Origin: Subdoligranulum variabile
GTDB lineage: Bacteria > Bacillota > Clostridia > Oscillospirales > Ruminococcaceae
Direction of reading: 5' to 3'
DNA length: 64,000 bases
Assembly: GCA_003343905.1 (NCBI GenBank)
Contig: QAKI01000051.1
Span: 82,190 to 146,189 of the forward strand
Positions 34,325 to 42,493 of the stretch are shown one piece after another. Positions within the stretch are counted from its first letter, which is position 1; each line of letters begins with the position of its first letter. The translations under genes and the position numbers were made by a program. The notes under the pieces were generated by a model. It saw only the letters and a program-made list of their open reading frames with translations. It was not told the DNA's origin and ran no database searches.

Positions 34325-34918
34325 TTACACCTCGTCGTTGCAGACCATAGCCAGTGCCTGGGGCAGCAGTTTCCATTCCGCTTCCACCATCACGCGCTTC
34401 TGCAGGGTCTCCGGCGTGTCGCCGGGCTGTACGGCCACGGCCTTTTGCAGCAGGATCGGGCCGCCGTCGCATTCCTCGTTGACCAGATGCACAGTAGCGC
34501 CGGTCAGCTTGACGCCGCGGGCCAGCGCCGCCTCATGCACGCGCAGCCCGTAAAAGCCGGGGCCGCAAAAGCTGGGGATCAGGCTGGGATGGACGTTCAA
34601 AATGCGGTTGCGGTAGGCTTCGATGACGCGGGGCCCCAGCACCGAGAGGAACCCGGCCAGCACCACCACGTCGATCGCATGGCTGCGCAGCGTTTCCAGC
34701 AGCGCGGCGTCAAAGGCTTCGCTGTCCGCGTAGGCTTTGCGGGCCACGACGGCGCTTTCCACGCCGAAGTTCGCCGCCCGTTCCAGGGCATAGACGCCGG
34801 GCTTGCTGGCCACCACCAGAACGATCTTGCCGCCGGGGTTTTCGCCCCGGGCTTCGCTTTCCAGCAGGGCCTGCAGGTTGGTGCCGCCGCCGGATACCAG
34901 TACCGCTACGCGCTTCAT
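34325..34918 (-). CDS. purN: Phosphoribosylglycinamide formyltransferase
   Basis: 197 residues. It begins MKRVAVLVSGGGTNLQAL, with ILNVHPSLIPSF (catalytic Asn-x-His), and ATVHLVNEECDGGPIL with the catalytic Asp. It formylates GAR using 10-formyl-THF, the product of Fhs encoded at 39.9 kb. It overlaps purM by 4 bp (ATGA) and purO starts 3 bp after its stop. Confidence 0.96.
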   Translation of the reverse strand: MKRVAVLVSGGGTNLQALLESEARGENPGGKIVLVVASKPGVYALERAANFGVESAVVARKAYADSEAFDAALLETLRSHAIDVVVLAGFLSVLGPRVIEAYRNRILNVHPSLIPSFCGPGFYGLRVHEAALARGVKLTGATVHLVNEECDGGPILLQKAVAVQPGDTPETLQKRVMVEAEWKLLPQALAMVCNDEV

Positions 34919-35955
34919 ACCAGTTCCACCCCGTCGCCTTCCACGATGGTGCCCAGGCGGTAGGCGGCTTCGCCGTGGGCCTGCAGGATCTCCAGGGCCT
35001 TGTCGGCGTCCTCAGGCGCCACCACGATGGTCATGCCGACGCCCATGTTGAAGGTGTTGAACATATCGCGCTCGGGCACGTTGCCTTCCCTGGCAAGCAC
35101 GCCGAACAAAGCGGGCGTGCGCACGTCGGCCTTGGCGATGCGGGCCGCGCAGCCGTCCTTCAGGCTGCGGGGGATGTTCTCATAGAAGCCGCCGCCCGTG
35201 ATGTGGGAGATGCCCTTCACGGTGACCTGCTCCAGCAGGGCCAGCACCGGCTTGACATAGATCCGGGTGGGGGCCAGCAGGGCTTCGCCCAGGGGCTTGT
35301 CCATGCCGTCGAAGGTCTTTTGCAGCACTTCGGGGTGGTTCTCGATGTCAAAGATCTTGCGCACCAGAGAGAAGCCGTTGGAATGTACGCCGGTGGAGGG
35401 CAGCGCCAGGATCACGTCGCCGGGCTGCATGGTGGAGTTGTCCAGGATCTTGCTCTTGTCCACCACGCCCACGGTGAAGCCGGCCAGGTCGTACTCGTCC
35501 TCCGGCATCATGCCGGGGTGCTCGGCGGTCTCGCCGCCCACCAGGGAGCAGCCCGCCTGCACGCAGCCTTCGGCCACGCCCTTGACGATCTCGGCGATCT
35601 TTTCGGGCACGTTGCGGCCGCAGGCGATGTAGTCCAGGAACACCAGCGGCTTGGCACCCGCGCAGATCACGTCGTTGACGCACATGGCCACGCAGTCGAT
35701 GCCGATGGTATCGTGCTTGTTCAGGTACTGGGCCACGCGCAGTTTGGTGCCCACGCCGTCGGTGCCGGAGATCAGGACCGGGTGCTCCATGCCGGTGCAG
35801 TCCAGTTCAAACAGGCCGCCGAAGCCGCCCAGACCGCCGATGCAGTTTTCGGTCATCGTGCGGGCCACATACTGCTTCATCAGTTCCACGGAGCGGTAGC
35901 CGGCCGTAATATCCACGCCGGCGGCGGCGTAGCTGGCAGAATAGCTTTTTTCCAT
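34915..35955 (-). CDS. purM: Phosphoribosylformylglycinamidine cyclo-ligase
   Basis: 346 residues, AIRS family. It begins MEKSYSASYAAAGVDITAGY; GTDGVGTKL, DCVAMCVNDV, GGETAEHPGMM and ISHITGGGFYENIPR are the conserved ATP/substrate stretches. It converts FGAM to AIR. AGGAGT precedes the ATG. It overlaps purN by 4 bp. Confidence 0.96.
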   Translation of the reverse strand: MEKSYSASYAAAGVDITAGYRSVELMKQYVARTMTENCIGGLGGFGGLFELDCTGMEHPVLISGTDGVGTKLRVAQYLNKHDTIGIDCVAMCVNDVICAGAKPLVFLDYIACGRNVPEKIAEIVKGVAEGCVQAGCSLVGGETAEHPGMMPEDEYDLAGFTVGVVDKSKILDNSTMQPGDVILALPSTGVHSNGFSLVRKIFDIENHPEVLQKTFDGMDKPLGEALLAPTRIYVKPVLALLEQVTVKGISHITGGGFYENIPRSLKDGCAARIAKADVRTPALFGVLAREGNVPERDMFNTFNMGVGMTIVVAPEDADKALEILQAHGEAAYRLGTIVEGDGVELV

Positions 35956-36016
35956 GTCGGTACTCCTATCGGATGTTAAGTTGCCACGGGGAGCGGCGCA
36001 GGGGCCGCGGCCCGGA

Positions 36017-37489
36017 TCAAAGTTTTTTGTTGGGGTTGGAAGTGCTCAGCGGTTTGTCGTAGACGATGTCCATCGTTTCCTCCGGCGGGTCCACGGGGTA
36101 GTGGCCGGTAAAGCAGCCGGTGCAGAAGCCGCACTTGCTGTGGATGGCCAGCTGCTGCACATGCTCAAAGCTCAGGTAGCCCAGCGTGTCGGAGCCGACC
36201 AGGCGGTTGATCTCCTCCACCGTATGGCCGGTGGCGATGAGCTGCTTTTCGTCGGGAATGTCGGTGCCGAAATAGCACGGATGGGCAAACGGCGGGGCGC
36301 TGATGCGGTAATGGACTTCCTTGGCGCCGGCCTCCCGCAGCAGGCGGATGGTACGGGCGCTGGTGGTGCCGCGCACGATGGAATCGTCCACCAGCACCAC
36401 GCGCTTGTCCTTCACGGTGGAAGAAATGGCGTTGAGCTTGATGCGCACGCTGTTCTCCCGCTGTTTCTGGTTGCCCTGGATGAAGGTGCGGCCCACATAC
36501 TTGTTCTTGATGAAGCCCACGCCGTAGGGGATGCCGCTCTCCTGGGCGTAGCCCAGGGCGGCGTCCAGGCCGGAATCCGGCGCGCCGATGACCACATCGG
36601 CCTCCACAGGGTGTTCCTGCGCCAGGAAGCGGCCGGCCTGCAGCCGGGCTTCGTGGACGCAGGTGCCTTCCAGGATGGAGTCGGGCCGCGCAAAATAGAT
36701 GTACTCAAACACGCACATCGTATGGGGGGCGGTGCCGCAGTGGGTGTCGATGCTGCGCAGGCCGGTGTGGTCGGCAATGACGATCTCGCCGGGGCGCACA
36801 TCGCGCACAAAGGCCGCGCCCACGGCGTCCAGCGCGCAGGACTCGCTGGCAAAGGCGTAGCCGCTGCCGTCCGGCAGCGCGCCGATGCACAGCGGGCGGA
36901 ACCCGTGGGGGTCGCGTGCCGCGATGAGCTTGGTGTGGGTCATGATGACCAGACTGTACGCGCCTTCGATGTCATCCATCGTGCGGCTGACGGCCATCTC
37001 GATGTTGGGGGTCAGCAGCCGGTTCTGGGTGAGCAGGTAGGCGATGACCTCGGTATCCGAAGTACCGTGGAAGATCGACCCGCTCATCTCCAGCTTGCGG
37101 CGCAGCTTGGGGGCGTTGACAAGGTTGCCGTTATGGCAGACCGCCATCGCGCCCTTGCAGTGGTGCAGTACCATGGGCTGTGCGTTGGAACGGCTGCGCT
37201 GGCCTGCGGTGGCGTAGCGCACATGGCCGGTGGCCATTTTGGCGCCGCGGGGCAGTTCTTCCAGCACACGCTTGGTGAACACCTCGCTCACCAGGCCCAG
37301 GTCCCGGTGGCCGGACAGCACGCCGTCCACGTTCAGGGCAATGCCGCAGCTTTCCTGGCCGCGGTGCTGCAGCGCGTACAGCGCGCTGTATACGGCGCTG
37401 ACCATATCGGTCTCGCCGGTTTTGTCATAGATGCCGAACACGCCGCATTCTTCGTGCAGCGCCTCGGTGTATTGGGAAAGTTCACTCAT
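36017..37489 (-). CDS. purF: Amidophosphoribosyltransferase
   Basis: 490 residues. Ntn-hydrolase glutaminase domain: the mature N-terminal Cys is Cys15 (EECGVFGIY), so a 14-residue propeptide is removed. The phosphoribosyltransferase domain has VLVDDSIVRGTTS. The C-terminal KCGFCTGCF cysteines fit the Bacillus-type enzyme with a 4Fe-4S cluster. It makes phosphoribosylamine, the committed step. The ATG at 37489 has GGAG about 11 bp upstream; an ATG at 37516 that overlaps the purC stop (TGATG) would add nine residues and is possible. Confidence 0.95.
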   Translation of the reverse strand: MSELSQYTEALHEECGVFGIYDKTGETDMVSAVYSALYALQHRGQESCGIALNVDGVLSGHRDLGLVSEVFTKRVLEELPRGAKMATGHVRYATAGQRSRSNAQPMVLHHCKGAMAVCHNGNLVNAPKLRRKLEMSGSIFHGTSDTEVIAYLLTQNRLLTPNIEMAVSRTMDDIEGAYSLVIMTHTKLIAARDPHGFRPLCIGALPDGSGYAFASESCALDAVGAAFVRDVRPGEIVIADHTGLRSIDTHCGTAPHTMCVFEYIYFARPDSILEGTCVHEARLQAGRFLAQEHPVEADVVIGAPDSGLDAALGYAQESGIPYGVGFIKNKYVGRTFIQGNQKQRENSVRIKLNAISSTVKDKRVVLVDDSIVRGTTSARTIRLLREAGAKEVHYRISAPPFAHPCYFGTDIPDEKQLIATGHTVEEINRLVGSDTLGYLSFEHVQQLAIHSKCGFCTGCFTGHYPVDPPEETMDIVYDKPLSTSNPNKKL

Positions 37490-37515
37490 TCCGCTCTGTG
37501 CTCCGTTTTCTTGCA

Positions 37516-38229
37516 TCAGCCCAGCAGGCGCTTCATGACTTCCTGGTAAGCGTCGGCCTCGCCGCCCATGTCGCGGCGGAACAGGTCCTTATCCAGGTGG
37601 GCGCCGGTGGTGGCATCCCAGAAGCGGCAGGTATCGGGGCTGATCTCGTCGGCCAGGATGATGGTGCCGTCAGACAGGCGGCCGAACTCCAGCTTGAAGT
37701 CGATCAGGCGGATGTTGGCGTCCAGCAGGATCTTCTTGAGCACTTCGTTGACCTTGAAGGCGTACTTGGTGATGGTGTCGATCTCTTCCTGGGTCGCCAG
37801 GTCGAGGGCCAGGGCATAGTAGTGGTTGATGAACGGATCGTGCAGGTCATCGTTCTTGTAGCTGAACTCCAGAATGGGGGTCTTGAAGGGGGTGCCTTCG
37901 GGAACGCCCATGCGCAGGCTGAAGTGGCCGGCCGCCACGTTGCGGATGATGACTTCCAGGGGCACGATCTCGACCTTCTTCACGAAGGTGTCGCGGTCGT
38001 TGATCTCCTCCACATAGTGGGTGGGAACGCCTTCCTTTTCCAGCTTCTGCATCAGGGCGTTGGACAGCTTGTTGTTGACGATGCCCTTGTCACGGATGGT
38101 GCCCTTCTTCTCGCCGTCGCCGGCGGTGGCATCATCCTTGTAGTGGACCATGACGATCTCGGGGTCGCTGGTGGCGAAAACCTGCTTGGCCTTGCCTTCG
38201 TACATCTGTTCTTTGACTTCGTATTTCAT
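37516..38229 (-). CDS. purC: Phosphoribosylaminoimidazole-succinocarboxamide synthase
   Basis: 237 residues, SAICAR synthetase fold. YEGKAKQVFATSD (near residue 11), EIVPLEVIIRNVAAGHFS, LIDFKLEFG and ILADEISPDTCRFWD are family motifs. It joins CAIR and aspartate. AAAGGGAG precedes the ATG. It has its own predicted promoter in the purE-purC gap (38281-38309). The stop overlaps a possible upstream purF start. Confidence 0.96.
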   Translation of the reverse strand: MKYEVKEQMYEGKAKQVFATSDPEIVMVHYKDDATAGDGEKKGTIRDKGIVNNKLSNALMQKLEKEGVPTHYVEEINDRDTFVKKVEIVPLEVIIRNVAAGHFSLRMGVPEGTPFKTPILEFSYKNDDLHDPFINHYYALALDLATQEEIDTITKYAFKVNEVLKKILLDANIRLIDFKLEFGRLSDGTIILADEISPDTCRFWDATTGAHLDKDLFRRDMGGEADAYQEVMKRLLG

Positions 38230-38256
38230 GATAAACGCTCCCTTTATGTAATGTAT

Positions 38257-38295
38257 AAAAACGGGGTCGAATACAGCCTTATTGTACCCCGTTTT
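38257..38295 (-). other. Hairpin with T-run overlapping the purC promoter region
   Basis: On the minus strand AAAACGGGGT (38295-38286) pairs with ACCCCGTTTT (38266-38257), around an 18-nt loop that contains the predicted -10 box. The T-rich 3' arm makes it terminator-like for transcripts arriving from purE, while new transcripts from the promoter would start inside the loop and escape it. Confidence 0.5.
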
Positions 38296-38309
38296 GTGGC
38301 GGTGTGCAA
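38281..38309 (-). promoter_or_regulatory. Predicted internal promoter for purC and downstream
   Basis: TTGCAC (38309-38304), a 17-bp spacer and TACAAT (38286-38281) on the minus strand, about 52 bp before the purC start. Confidence 0.6.
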
Positions 38310-38319
38310 GATGCTGTTT

Positions 38320-38817
38320 TTACAGCGCGGCGGCCTCGGCGGCGATGGCCGCGTCCTTCTTGGCGATGGCGGCGGCGGTGTCGGCGCGGAACTGGTCCAG
38401 CTTGGCGGCCAGGGAATCATCGGCCACGGCCAGGATCGCCACAGCCAGGTAGGCGGCGTTCTTGGCGCCGTTCAGCGCGACCGTGGCAACGGGGAAGCCG
38501 CTGGGCATCTGGACGGTGGCCAGCAGGGCGTCCAGGCCGTCCATGGCGCCGCCCTTCATGGGGATGCCCACCACCGGCAGGGTGGTGTTGGCGGCAAAGG
38601 CACCGGCCAGATGGGCCGCCATGCCGGCGGCGCACAGGATCACGCCGTAGCCGTTGGCGCGGGCGGATTTGGCGAAGGCGGCGGCCACCTCCGGCGTGCG
38701 GTGGGCCGAAAGGATGTGCGCTTCATAAGGAACGCCGAAATCCTTCAGGACGCTGCAGGCTCCCTTGACGACGCCCCAGTCGCTGTCCGAACCCATGATG
38801 ATCGCTACTTTTTTCAT
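38320..38817 (-). CDS. purE: N5-carboxyaminoimidazole ribonucleotide mutase / AIR carboxylase
   Basis: 165 residues. It begins MKKVAIIMGSDSDWGVVK and has SAHRTPE, AAGMAAHLAGAFAA and GIPMKGGAMDGLDALLATVQMP, the conserved PurE core. It makes CAIR. No purK is present in the window, so this may be a class II enzyme using CO2 directly, or purK lies elsewhere. The ATG at 38817 follows AAAGGAG; the frame continues upstream without a ribosome site. It is the first gene of the purine operon, behind a leader with two terminator-like hairpins. Confidence 0.95.
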   Translation of the reverse strand: MKKVAIIMGSDSDWGVVKGACSVLKDFGVPYEAHILSAHRTPEVAAAFAKSARANGYGVILCAAGMAAHLAGAFAANTTLPVVGIPMKGGAMDGLDALLATVQMPSGFPVATVALNGAKNAAYLAVAILAVADDSLAAKLDQFRADTAAAIAKKDAAIAAEAAAL

Positions 38818-38849
38818 TGGTAAGCTCCTTTCCTGATCAGGCACCCGAT

Positions 38850-38888
38850 AAAAAGAGCGCAGCGGCCGGCGAAACGGTACACTGCGCT
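38850..38888 (-). terminator. Leader terminator 2 upstream of purE
   Basis: On the minus strand AGCGCAG (38888-38882) pairs with CTGCGCT (38862-38856), followed by CTTTTT. It ends 33 bp before the purE start, so it would stop leader transcripts unless an alternative fold forms. Confidence 0.65.
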
Positions 38889-38920
38889 GTTGGGGGTCTT
38901 TATAAACGGAAAACAGGGTA

Positions 38921-38975
38921 CAAAAAGCCCCCGTGAAAAGAACCAAGACGCCACAGCGACTCTTGCACGGAAGCT
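38921..38975 (-). terminator. Leader terminator 1 upstream of purE
   Basis: AGCTTCCGTG (38975-38966) pairs with CACGGGGGCT (38935-38926), including two G-T pairs, closing an inner hairpin CAAGA/TCTTG; TTTTTG follows. It lies directly after the predicted purE promoter start. Confidence 0.6.
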
Positions 38976-38983
38976 CCCCCTTT

Positions 38984-39012
38984 TTAATAAAGAAGTAAAG
39001 TACCCTTGTAAA
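38984..39012 (-). promoter_or_regulatory. Predicted promoter of the purine operon
   Basis: TTTACA (39012-39007), a 17-bp spacer and TATTAA (38989-38984) on the minus strand. The leader to purE would be about 160 nt and contains the two terminator-like hairpins. Confidence 0.55.
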
Positions 39013-39196
39013 ATTAGTGTAAGGCGTGCGGGGCAAAAAAGCAAGACGGGAACGGTTTTTTCAGCCAAAAAACCACAAGAAAGGTTTTTTCCCGGCGCTT
39101 TTTGTCATTTTTGATAAGCCCGGCGGGGCAAAGGTATGACTTTATCCGGGGCAGTTCGCGGCGCGAAAAAATCCTGTAGCGGAAAGCGGGGAAATA
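39013..39196. other. Intergenic stretch between the purE promoter and the PsiE-like gene
   Basis: No coding region with a ribosome site is seen on either strand. It contains an A/T-rich hairpin, GGTTTTTT (39054-39061) with AAAAAACC (39067-39074), and a second GGTTTTTT at 39088. Their role is unknown. Confidence 0.4.
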
Positions 39197-39238
39197 TGGT
39201 AAAATACAGGAAATGTGCCAACGGGAGGAAAAAGTACC

Positions 39239-39781
39239 ATGAAGCTGTTTAAGACCCGCCTGCACCGGGCCGAACTGCACCAGGAGGAGGAGCGCGTCAA
39301 GCGGTTTTTCCGCGACCAGATCGCGGAGGCAGCCGCCTTGCTGGAAACGCTGCTTTCCGGCATCGTACTGGTCGCGCTGCTCATCAGCATCGTGCCGCTG
39401 GTCCAGCGCATCCCCGGTCTTTTCGTGGACGGCAACGGGGTGGAGGTCTATGACTTCCTGACCCGCGCACTGGACATCGTGATCGGTATCGAGTTCATCA
39501 AGATGCTTGCCAAGCACAGCCCCGGCAGCGTTTTGGAAGTGCTGCTCTACGCCATTGCCCGCCACATGATCGTCGGGCATGAGGACGCCCTGCAAAACCT
39601 CGTCAGCGTGCTGGCCATCGCGCTGATCTTTGTGATCCGCCGCTTCCTCTTTGTGCCGTCCTTCGGCCAGAAGCTGCCCGGCGGGCAGCTTGCGCCCGAC
39701 GTGGCGCACCTCTACGCAAAAGAGGAAGAACACGACAGCCGCGAAGCATCCCCGCAGGAAACGACCCCCGCGGCCCGCTGA
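39239..39781 (+). CDS. PsiE-like small integral membrane protein
   Basis: 180 residues with a charged N terminus (residues 1-33), about four membrane helices (35-57, 71-90, 98-115, 118-137) and a hydrophilic C-terminal tail. RHMIVGHEDALQNLVSVLAI and FEFIK-like VIGIEFIKML resemble the phosphate-starvation-inducible PsiE family. GGGAGG lies 9 bp before the ATG, and an extended -10 (TGGTAAAAT, 39197-39205) lies about 35 bp upstream. The gene stands alone, with a terminator after it. The function of PsiE proteins is not established. Confidence 0.7.
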   Translation: MKLFKTRLHRAELHQEEERVKRFFRDQIAEAAALLETLLSGIVLVALLISIVPLVQRIPGLFVDGNGVEVYDFLTRALDIVIGIEFIKMLAKHSPGSVLEVLLYAIARHMIVGHEDALQNLVSVLAIALIFVIRRFLFVPSFGQKLPGGQLAPDVAHLYAKEEEHDSREASPQETTPAAR

Positions 39782-39800
39782 CGCCGCCCCTGCAAAAGCA

Positions 39801-39840
39801 ATGCCCCGGAGAAAGAACGGTCTTTCCCCGGGGCATTTTT
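39801..39840. terminator. Terminator between the PsiE-like gene and fhs
   Basis: ATGCCCCGG (39801-39809) with its complement near 39827-39835 and a TTTTT tail. It serves the plus-strand gene and may also serve fhs from the other side. Confidence 0.75.
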
Positions 39841-39860
39841 GCGTTTATTTTACGGCAGGA

Positions 39861-41522
39861 TCAGAACAGGCCGGTAATCTTGCCGTCCGCCGTCACGTCG
39901 ATGTCCATGGCGGCGGGGTGCTTGGGCAGGCCGGGCATCGTCATGATGCTGCCGCAGACCACCACCACGAACCCGGCGCCCGCGGACAGGCGGACTTCCC
40001 GCACGTTGAGGGTGAAGCCTTCCGGCGCGGCGATCAGCTTGGCGTTGTCGCTGAAGGAATACTGGGTCTTGGCGATGCAGACCGGCAGTTCGCCGTAGCC
40101 CATGGCCGCCAGTTCGTCCAGCGTCTTTTTGGCGGCGGGGCTGTAGGATACGCCGCCCGCGCGGTAGATCTTTTTGGCAACGGCCTCGATCTTTTCGGGC
40201 AGGGAGGCGCTCAGGTCATAGGTGTACTGCACCCGTGCGGTATCGTCCAGGATCGAGAGCACGGTCTCGGCCAGCGCCTTGCCGCCCTCGCCGCCCTTGG
40301 CAAACACTTCGGACAGGGCGCAGGGGACCCCGGCCTTTTCGCAGACGGCGTAGATGGCGTCCATCTCCTCAGGGGTGTCGGTGGGGAAGGCGTTGATCGC
40401 CACGCACACCGGCAGGCCGAAGCCGCGCAGGTTCTCAATGTGGCGTTCCAGGTTGACGGCGCCCGCCTTGACGGCTTCGGCGTTGGGCTTGTTCAGGTCG
40501 GGCTTTGCCACGCCGCCGTGGGATTTCAGCGCCCGCACGGTAGCGACCAGCACCACCGCGGCGGGGTTCAGCCCGGCGTAGCGGCACTTGATGTCCAGGA
40601 ACTTCTCGGCGCCCAGGTCCGCGCCGAAGCCCGCTTCGGTCACCACATAGTCGGCCAGTTTCAGGCTCAGCTTGGTGGCGATGACGCTGTTGCAGCCGTG
40701 GGCGATGTTGGCAAAGGGGCCGCCATGGATGATGGCGGGGTTATGCTCCAGCGTCTGGACCAGGTTGGGGTCCAGCGCGTCCTTGAGCAGGGCGGCCATG
40801 GCGCCCGCCGCGCCGATCTGCCCGGCGGTGACGGGCTGGCCGTCGTAGGTGTAGGCGCAGACGATGCGGGAGAGCCGCTCTTTCAGGTCGGCCAGGTCTT
40901 GCGCCAGGCAGAAGATCGCCATGACCTCGCTGGCGACGGTGATGTCAAAGCCGTCCTCCCGCGGGGTGCCGTTGACCTTGCCGCCCAGGCCGTCCACGAT
41001 GAAACGGAGCTGGCGGTCGTTCATATCCATGCAGCGTTTCCAGGTGATGCGGCGGGGGTCGATGTTCAGCGGGTTGCCCTGCTGGATGGAATTGTCGATC
41101 ATCGCGGCCAGCAGGTTGTTGGCCGTGCCGATGGCGTGGATGTCGCCGGTAAAGTGCAGGTTGATGTCCTCCATGGGCACGACCTGGGCATAGCCGCCGC
41201 CGGCCGCGCCGCCCTTGATGCCGAACACAGGCCCCAGCGAAGGCTCGCGCAGGCAGAGCATGGTCTTTTTGCCCAGCGCGTTCATGGCGTCGGCCAGGCC
41301 CACGCTGGTGGTGGTCTTGCCTTCCCCGGCGGGGGTGGGGCTGATGGCCGTGACCAGGATCAGCTTGCCCTCCGGCCCGTCGGCCTTGGCCAGCTTGTGG
41401 TCGATCTTGGCTTTGTAGTGGCCGTAGGGGATCACGCTCTGCCCCTGCAGCCCCAGCTTGGCTGCGATCTCGGTGATCGGCTGCATCTGTGCGGCCTGGG
41501 CAATTTCAATGTCGCTCAACAT
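39861..41522 (-). CDS. fhs: Formate--tetrahydrofolate ligase
   Basis: 553 residues, the standard Fhs length. It begins MLSDIEIAQAAQMQPITEIA; the P-loop TPAGEGKTT is at 63-71, and EPSLGPVFGIKGGAAGGGY and GPFANIAHGCNS are conserved. It makes 10-formyl-THF from formate, THF and ATP, feeding purN, the AICAR formyltransferase and acetogenic-type C1 metabolism. CAGGAGG precedes the ATG at 41522. Expression is expected to be controlled by the ZTP riboswitch at 41580-41650. Confidence 0.97.
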   Translation of the reverse strand: MLSDIEIAQAAQMQPITEIAAKLGLQGQSVIPYGHYKAKIDHKLAKADGPEGKLILVTAISPTPAGEGKTTTSVGLADAMNALGKKTMLCLREPSLGPVFGIKGGAAGGGYAQVVPMEDINLHFTGDIHAIGTANNLLAAMIDNSIQQGNPLNIDPRRITWKRCMDMNDRQLRFIVDGLGGKVNGTPREDGFDITVASEVMAIFCLAQDLADLKERLSRIVCAYTYDGQPVTAGQIGAAGAMAALLKDALDPNLVQTLEHNPAIIHGGPFANIAHGCNSVIATKLSLKLADYVVTEAGFGADLGAEKFLDIKCRYAGLNPAAVVLVATVRALKSHGGVAKPDLNKPNAEAVKAGAVNLERHIENLRGFGLPVCVAINAFPTDTPEEMDAIYAVCEKAGVPCALSEVFAKGGEGGKALAETVLSILDDTARVQYTYDLSASLPEKIEAVAKKIYRAGGVSYSPAAKKTLDELAAMGYGELPVCIAKTQYSFSDNAKLIAAPEGFTLNVREVRLSAGAGFVVVVCGSIMTMPGLPKHPAAMDIDVTADGKITGLF

Positions 41523-41541
41523 GGCAATACCTCCTGTGCTT

Positions 41542-41583
41542 ACAAACAAAGGGCTGCATACACGTACAGCGTGCATGCAGCCC
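41542..41583 (-). terminator. Riboswitch expression-platform terminator of fhs
   Basis: On the minus strand GGGCTGCATGCACG pairs with CGTGTATGCAGCCC (one mismatch), followed by TTTGTTTGT. Its 5' arm begins with the GGGC that ends the riboswitch aptamer, so ligand binding and termination are mutually exclusive. Confidence 0.88.
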
Positions 41584-41650
41584 AGACGGTCGGCTTTCTT
41601 CCAAAACTGTCTCCCCTGTGGTGAACCCACTGATCCGTCGGTCAACAGTT
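41580..41650 (-). ncRNA. ZTP riboswitch (pfl motif)
   Basis: P1 pairs AACTGT (41650-41645) with ACAGTT (41610-41605). Between them lie the conserved 5' domain elements GACCGACGG, the GTGG/CCAC hairpin and AGGGGAG. After a linker comes the 3' domain GCCGACCGTCTGGGC (41594-41580). All core elements of the pfl/ZTP class (RF01750) are present. It senses ZTP/ZMP, which build up when 10-formyl-THF is short, and turns on fhs by blocking the downstream terminator. Class assignment is from remembered consensus. Confidence 0.93.
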
Positions 41651-41660
41651 CGTTGGCTTC

Positions 41661-41690
41661 AATGTACCATATTCCGGCAAAGTTTGTCAA
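41661..41690 (-). promoter_or_regulatory. Promoter of the fhs riboswitch transcript
   Basis: TTGACA (41690-41685), an 18-bp spacer and TACATT (41666-41661) on the minus strand. It lies directly after the glycosyltransferase stop; no terminator separates them, so read-through transcripts also meet the riboswitch. Confidence 0.8.
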
Positions 41691-41694
41691 GCCC

Positions 41695-42483
41695 TTACAG
41701 CGAACCTTTGCCGCAGCCCCATTTTTTGAAGTAGAGCCCCATGCTTGCCAACTGCATTTTGAACTTGCCCGCGTCGCGCATGGGCGCGCGGTGCCAGGCA
41801 TGGATGGCCTTGAACTGGGGGGCCAGCCATACGTCGCCCTCCCGCAGGAACCGCTGGGTCAGGTCGGCGTCCTCCACATACATGAAGTATTCCGGGTCAA
41901 ACCCGCCGATGCGGCGCAGCACATCGGTGCGGGCGGCCATAAAGCTGCCGGTGCAGAATTCGATGCGGCGGGGGCGGGTCAGGTCCTCGTCCTGCATGGT
42001 GTAGTGGTCGTCCGCTTTGCGGAACACGCCGCCGAAACGGGGCGCCAACTGGCGGGCCAGCAGCAGCCAGGGGGTGGGCTTGCGGCGGGGCAGCGCCTGC
42101 AGCCTGCCGTCCGGGAAATAGAGCTGGGGAGTGGCCAGCACGGCGCCGGGGGTAGCCAGCAGCCAGCCGGCCATGGGCTCCAGCACGTTTTCCGTCAGCA
42201 GAATGTCCGGGTTCAGGATAAAATGCACGTCGCTGTCCAGCCGGTCCAGCACGGCGTTGTGCCCTTTGCCGAAGCCGATATTCTCCGGCAGGGGCAGCAC
42301 GGTCACCCGCGGGTCGCCAAAGTCGGTCCCGGCCAGTTGTTGGCCGCAGCCGTCGGGGCTGCCGTTGTCCACCACATACAGGGCCAGCGTGGGGGAGGGG
42401 GTATGTTGCAGGATGCTGCGCACGGCGGCGCAGACTTCCTCATAGTTACAGTACGCCACGATGCAGGCGCTGATCTTGGGCAT
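41695..42483 (-). CDS. Family 2 glycosyltransferase (rhamnosyltransferase-like)
   Basis: 262 residues. GT-A fold: SACIVAYCNYEEV at the N terminus, VVDNGSPDG, and ILNPDILL in place of a DxD motif, then FCTGSFMAARTDVLRRIGGF and the acceptor-side YVEDADLTQR. No membrane helices are seen. It resembles WbbL/RfbF-type rhamnosyl- or other sugar transferases of cell-surface polymers; the donor cannot be read from the sequence. AAGGAG precedes the ATG. It lies 10 bp after metA in a methionine transcription unit, an unexpected setting for a glycosyltransferase. Confidence 0.88.
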   Translation of the reverse strand: MPKISACIVAYCNYEEVCAAVRSILQHTPSPTLALYVVDNGSPDGCGQQLAGTDFGDPRVTVLPLPENIGFGKGHNAVLDRLDSDVHFILNPDILLTENVLEPMAGWLLATPGAVLATPQLYFPDGRLQALPRRKPTPWLLLARQLAPRFGGVFRKADDHYTMQDEDLTRPRRIEFCTGSFMAARTDVLRRIGGFDPEYFMYVEDADLTQRFLREGDVWLAPQFKAIHAWHRAPMRDAGKFKMQLASMGLYFKKWGCGKGSL

Positions 42484-42493
42484 GGGGCACTCC

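Noticed and set aside
38850..38990. ZTP or guanine riboswitch in the purE leader
   Set aside because: The required core elements (CCAC-GGGGAG plus CCGNCTGGGC for ZTP; the TATA-TTTCTACC-type core for guanine) are not there; only terminator-like stems are visible.
38818..39036. N-terminal extension of purE through the leader
   Set aside because: It would translate two terminator hairpins; PurE starts at MKKVAIIMGS with a good ribosome site.
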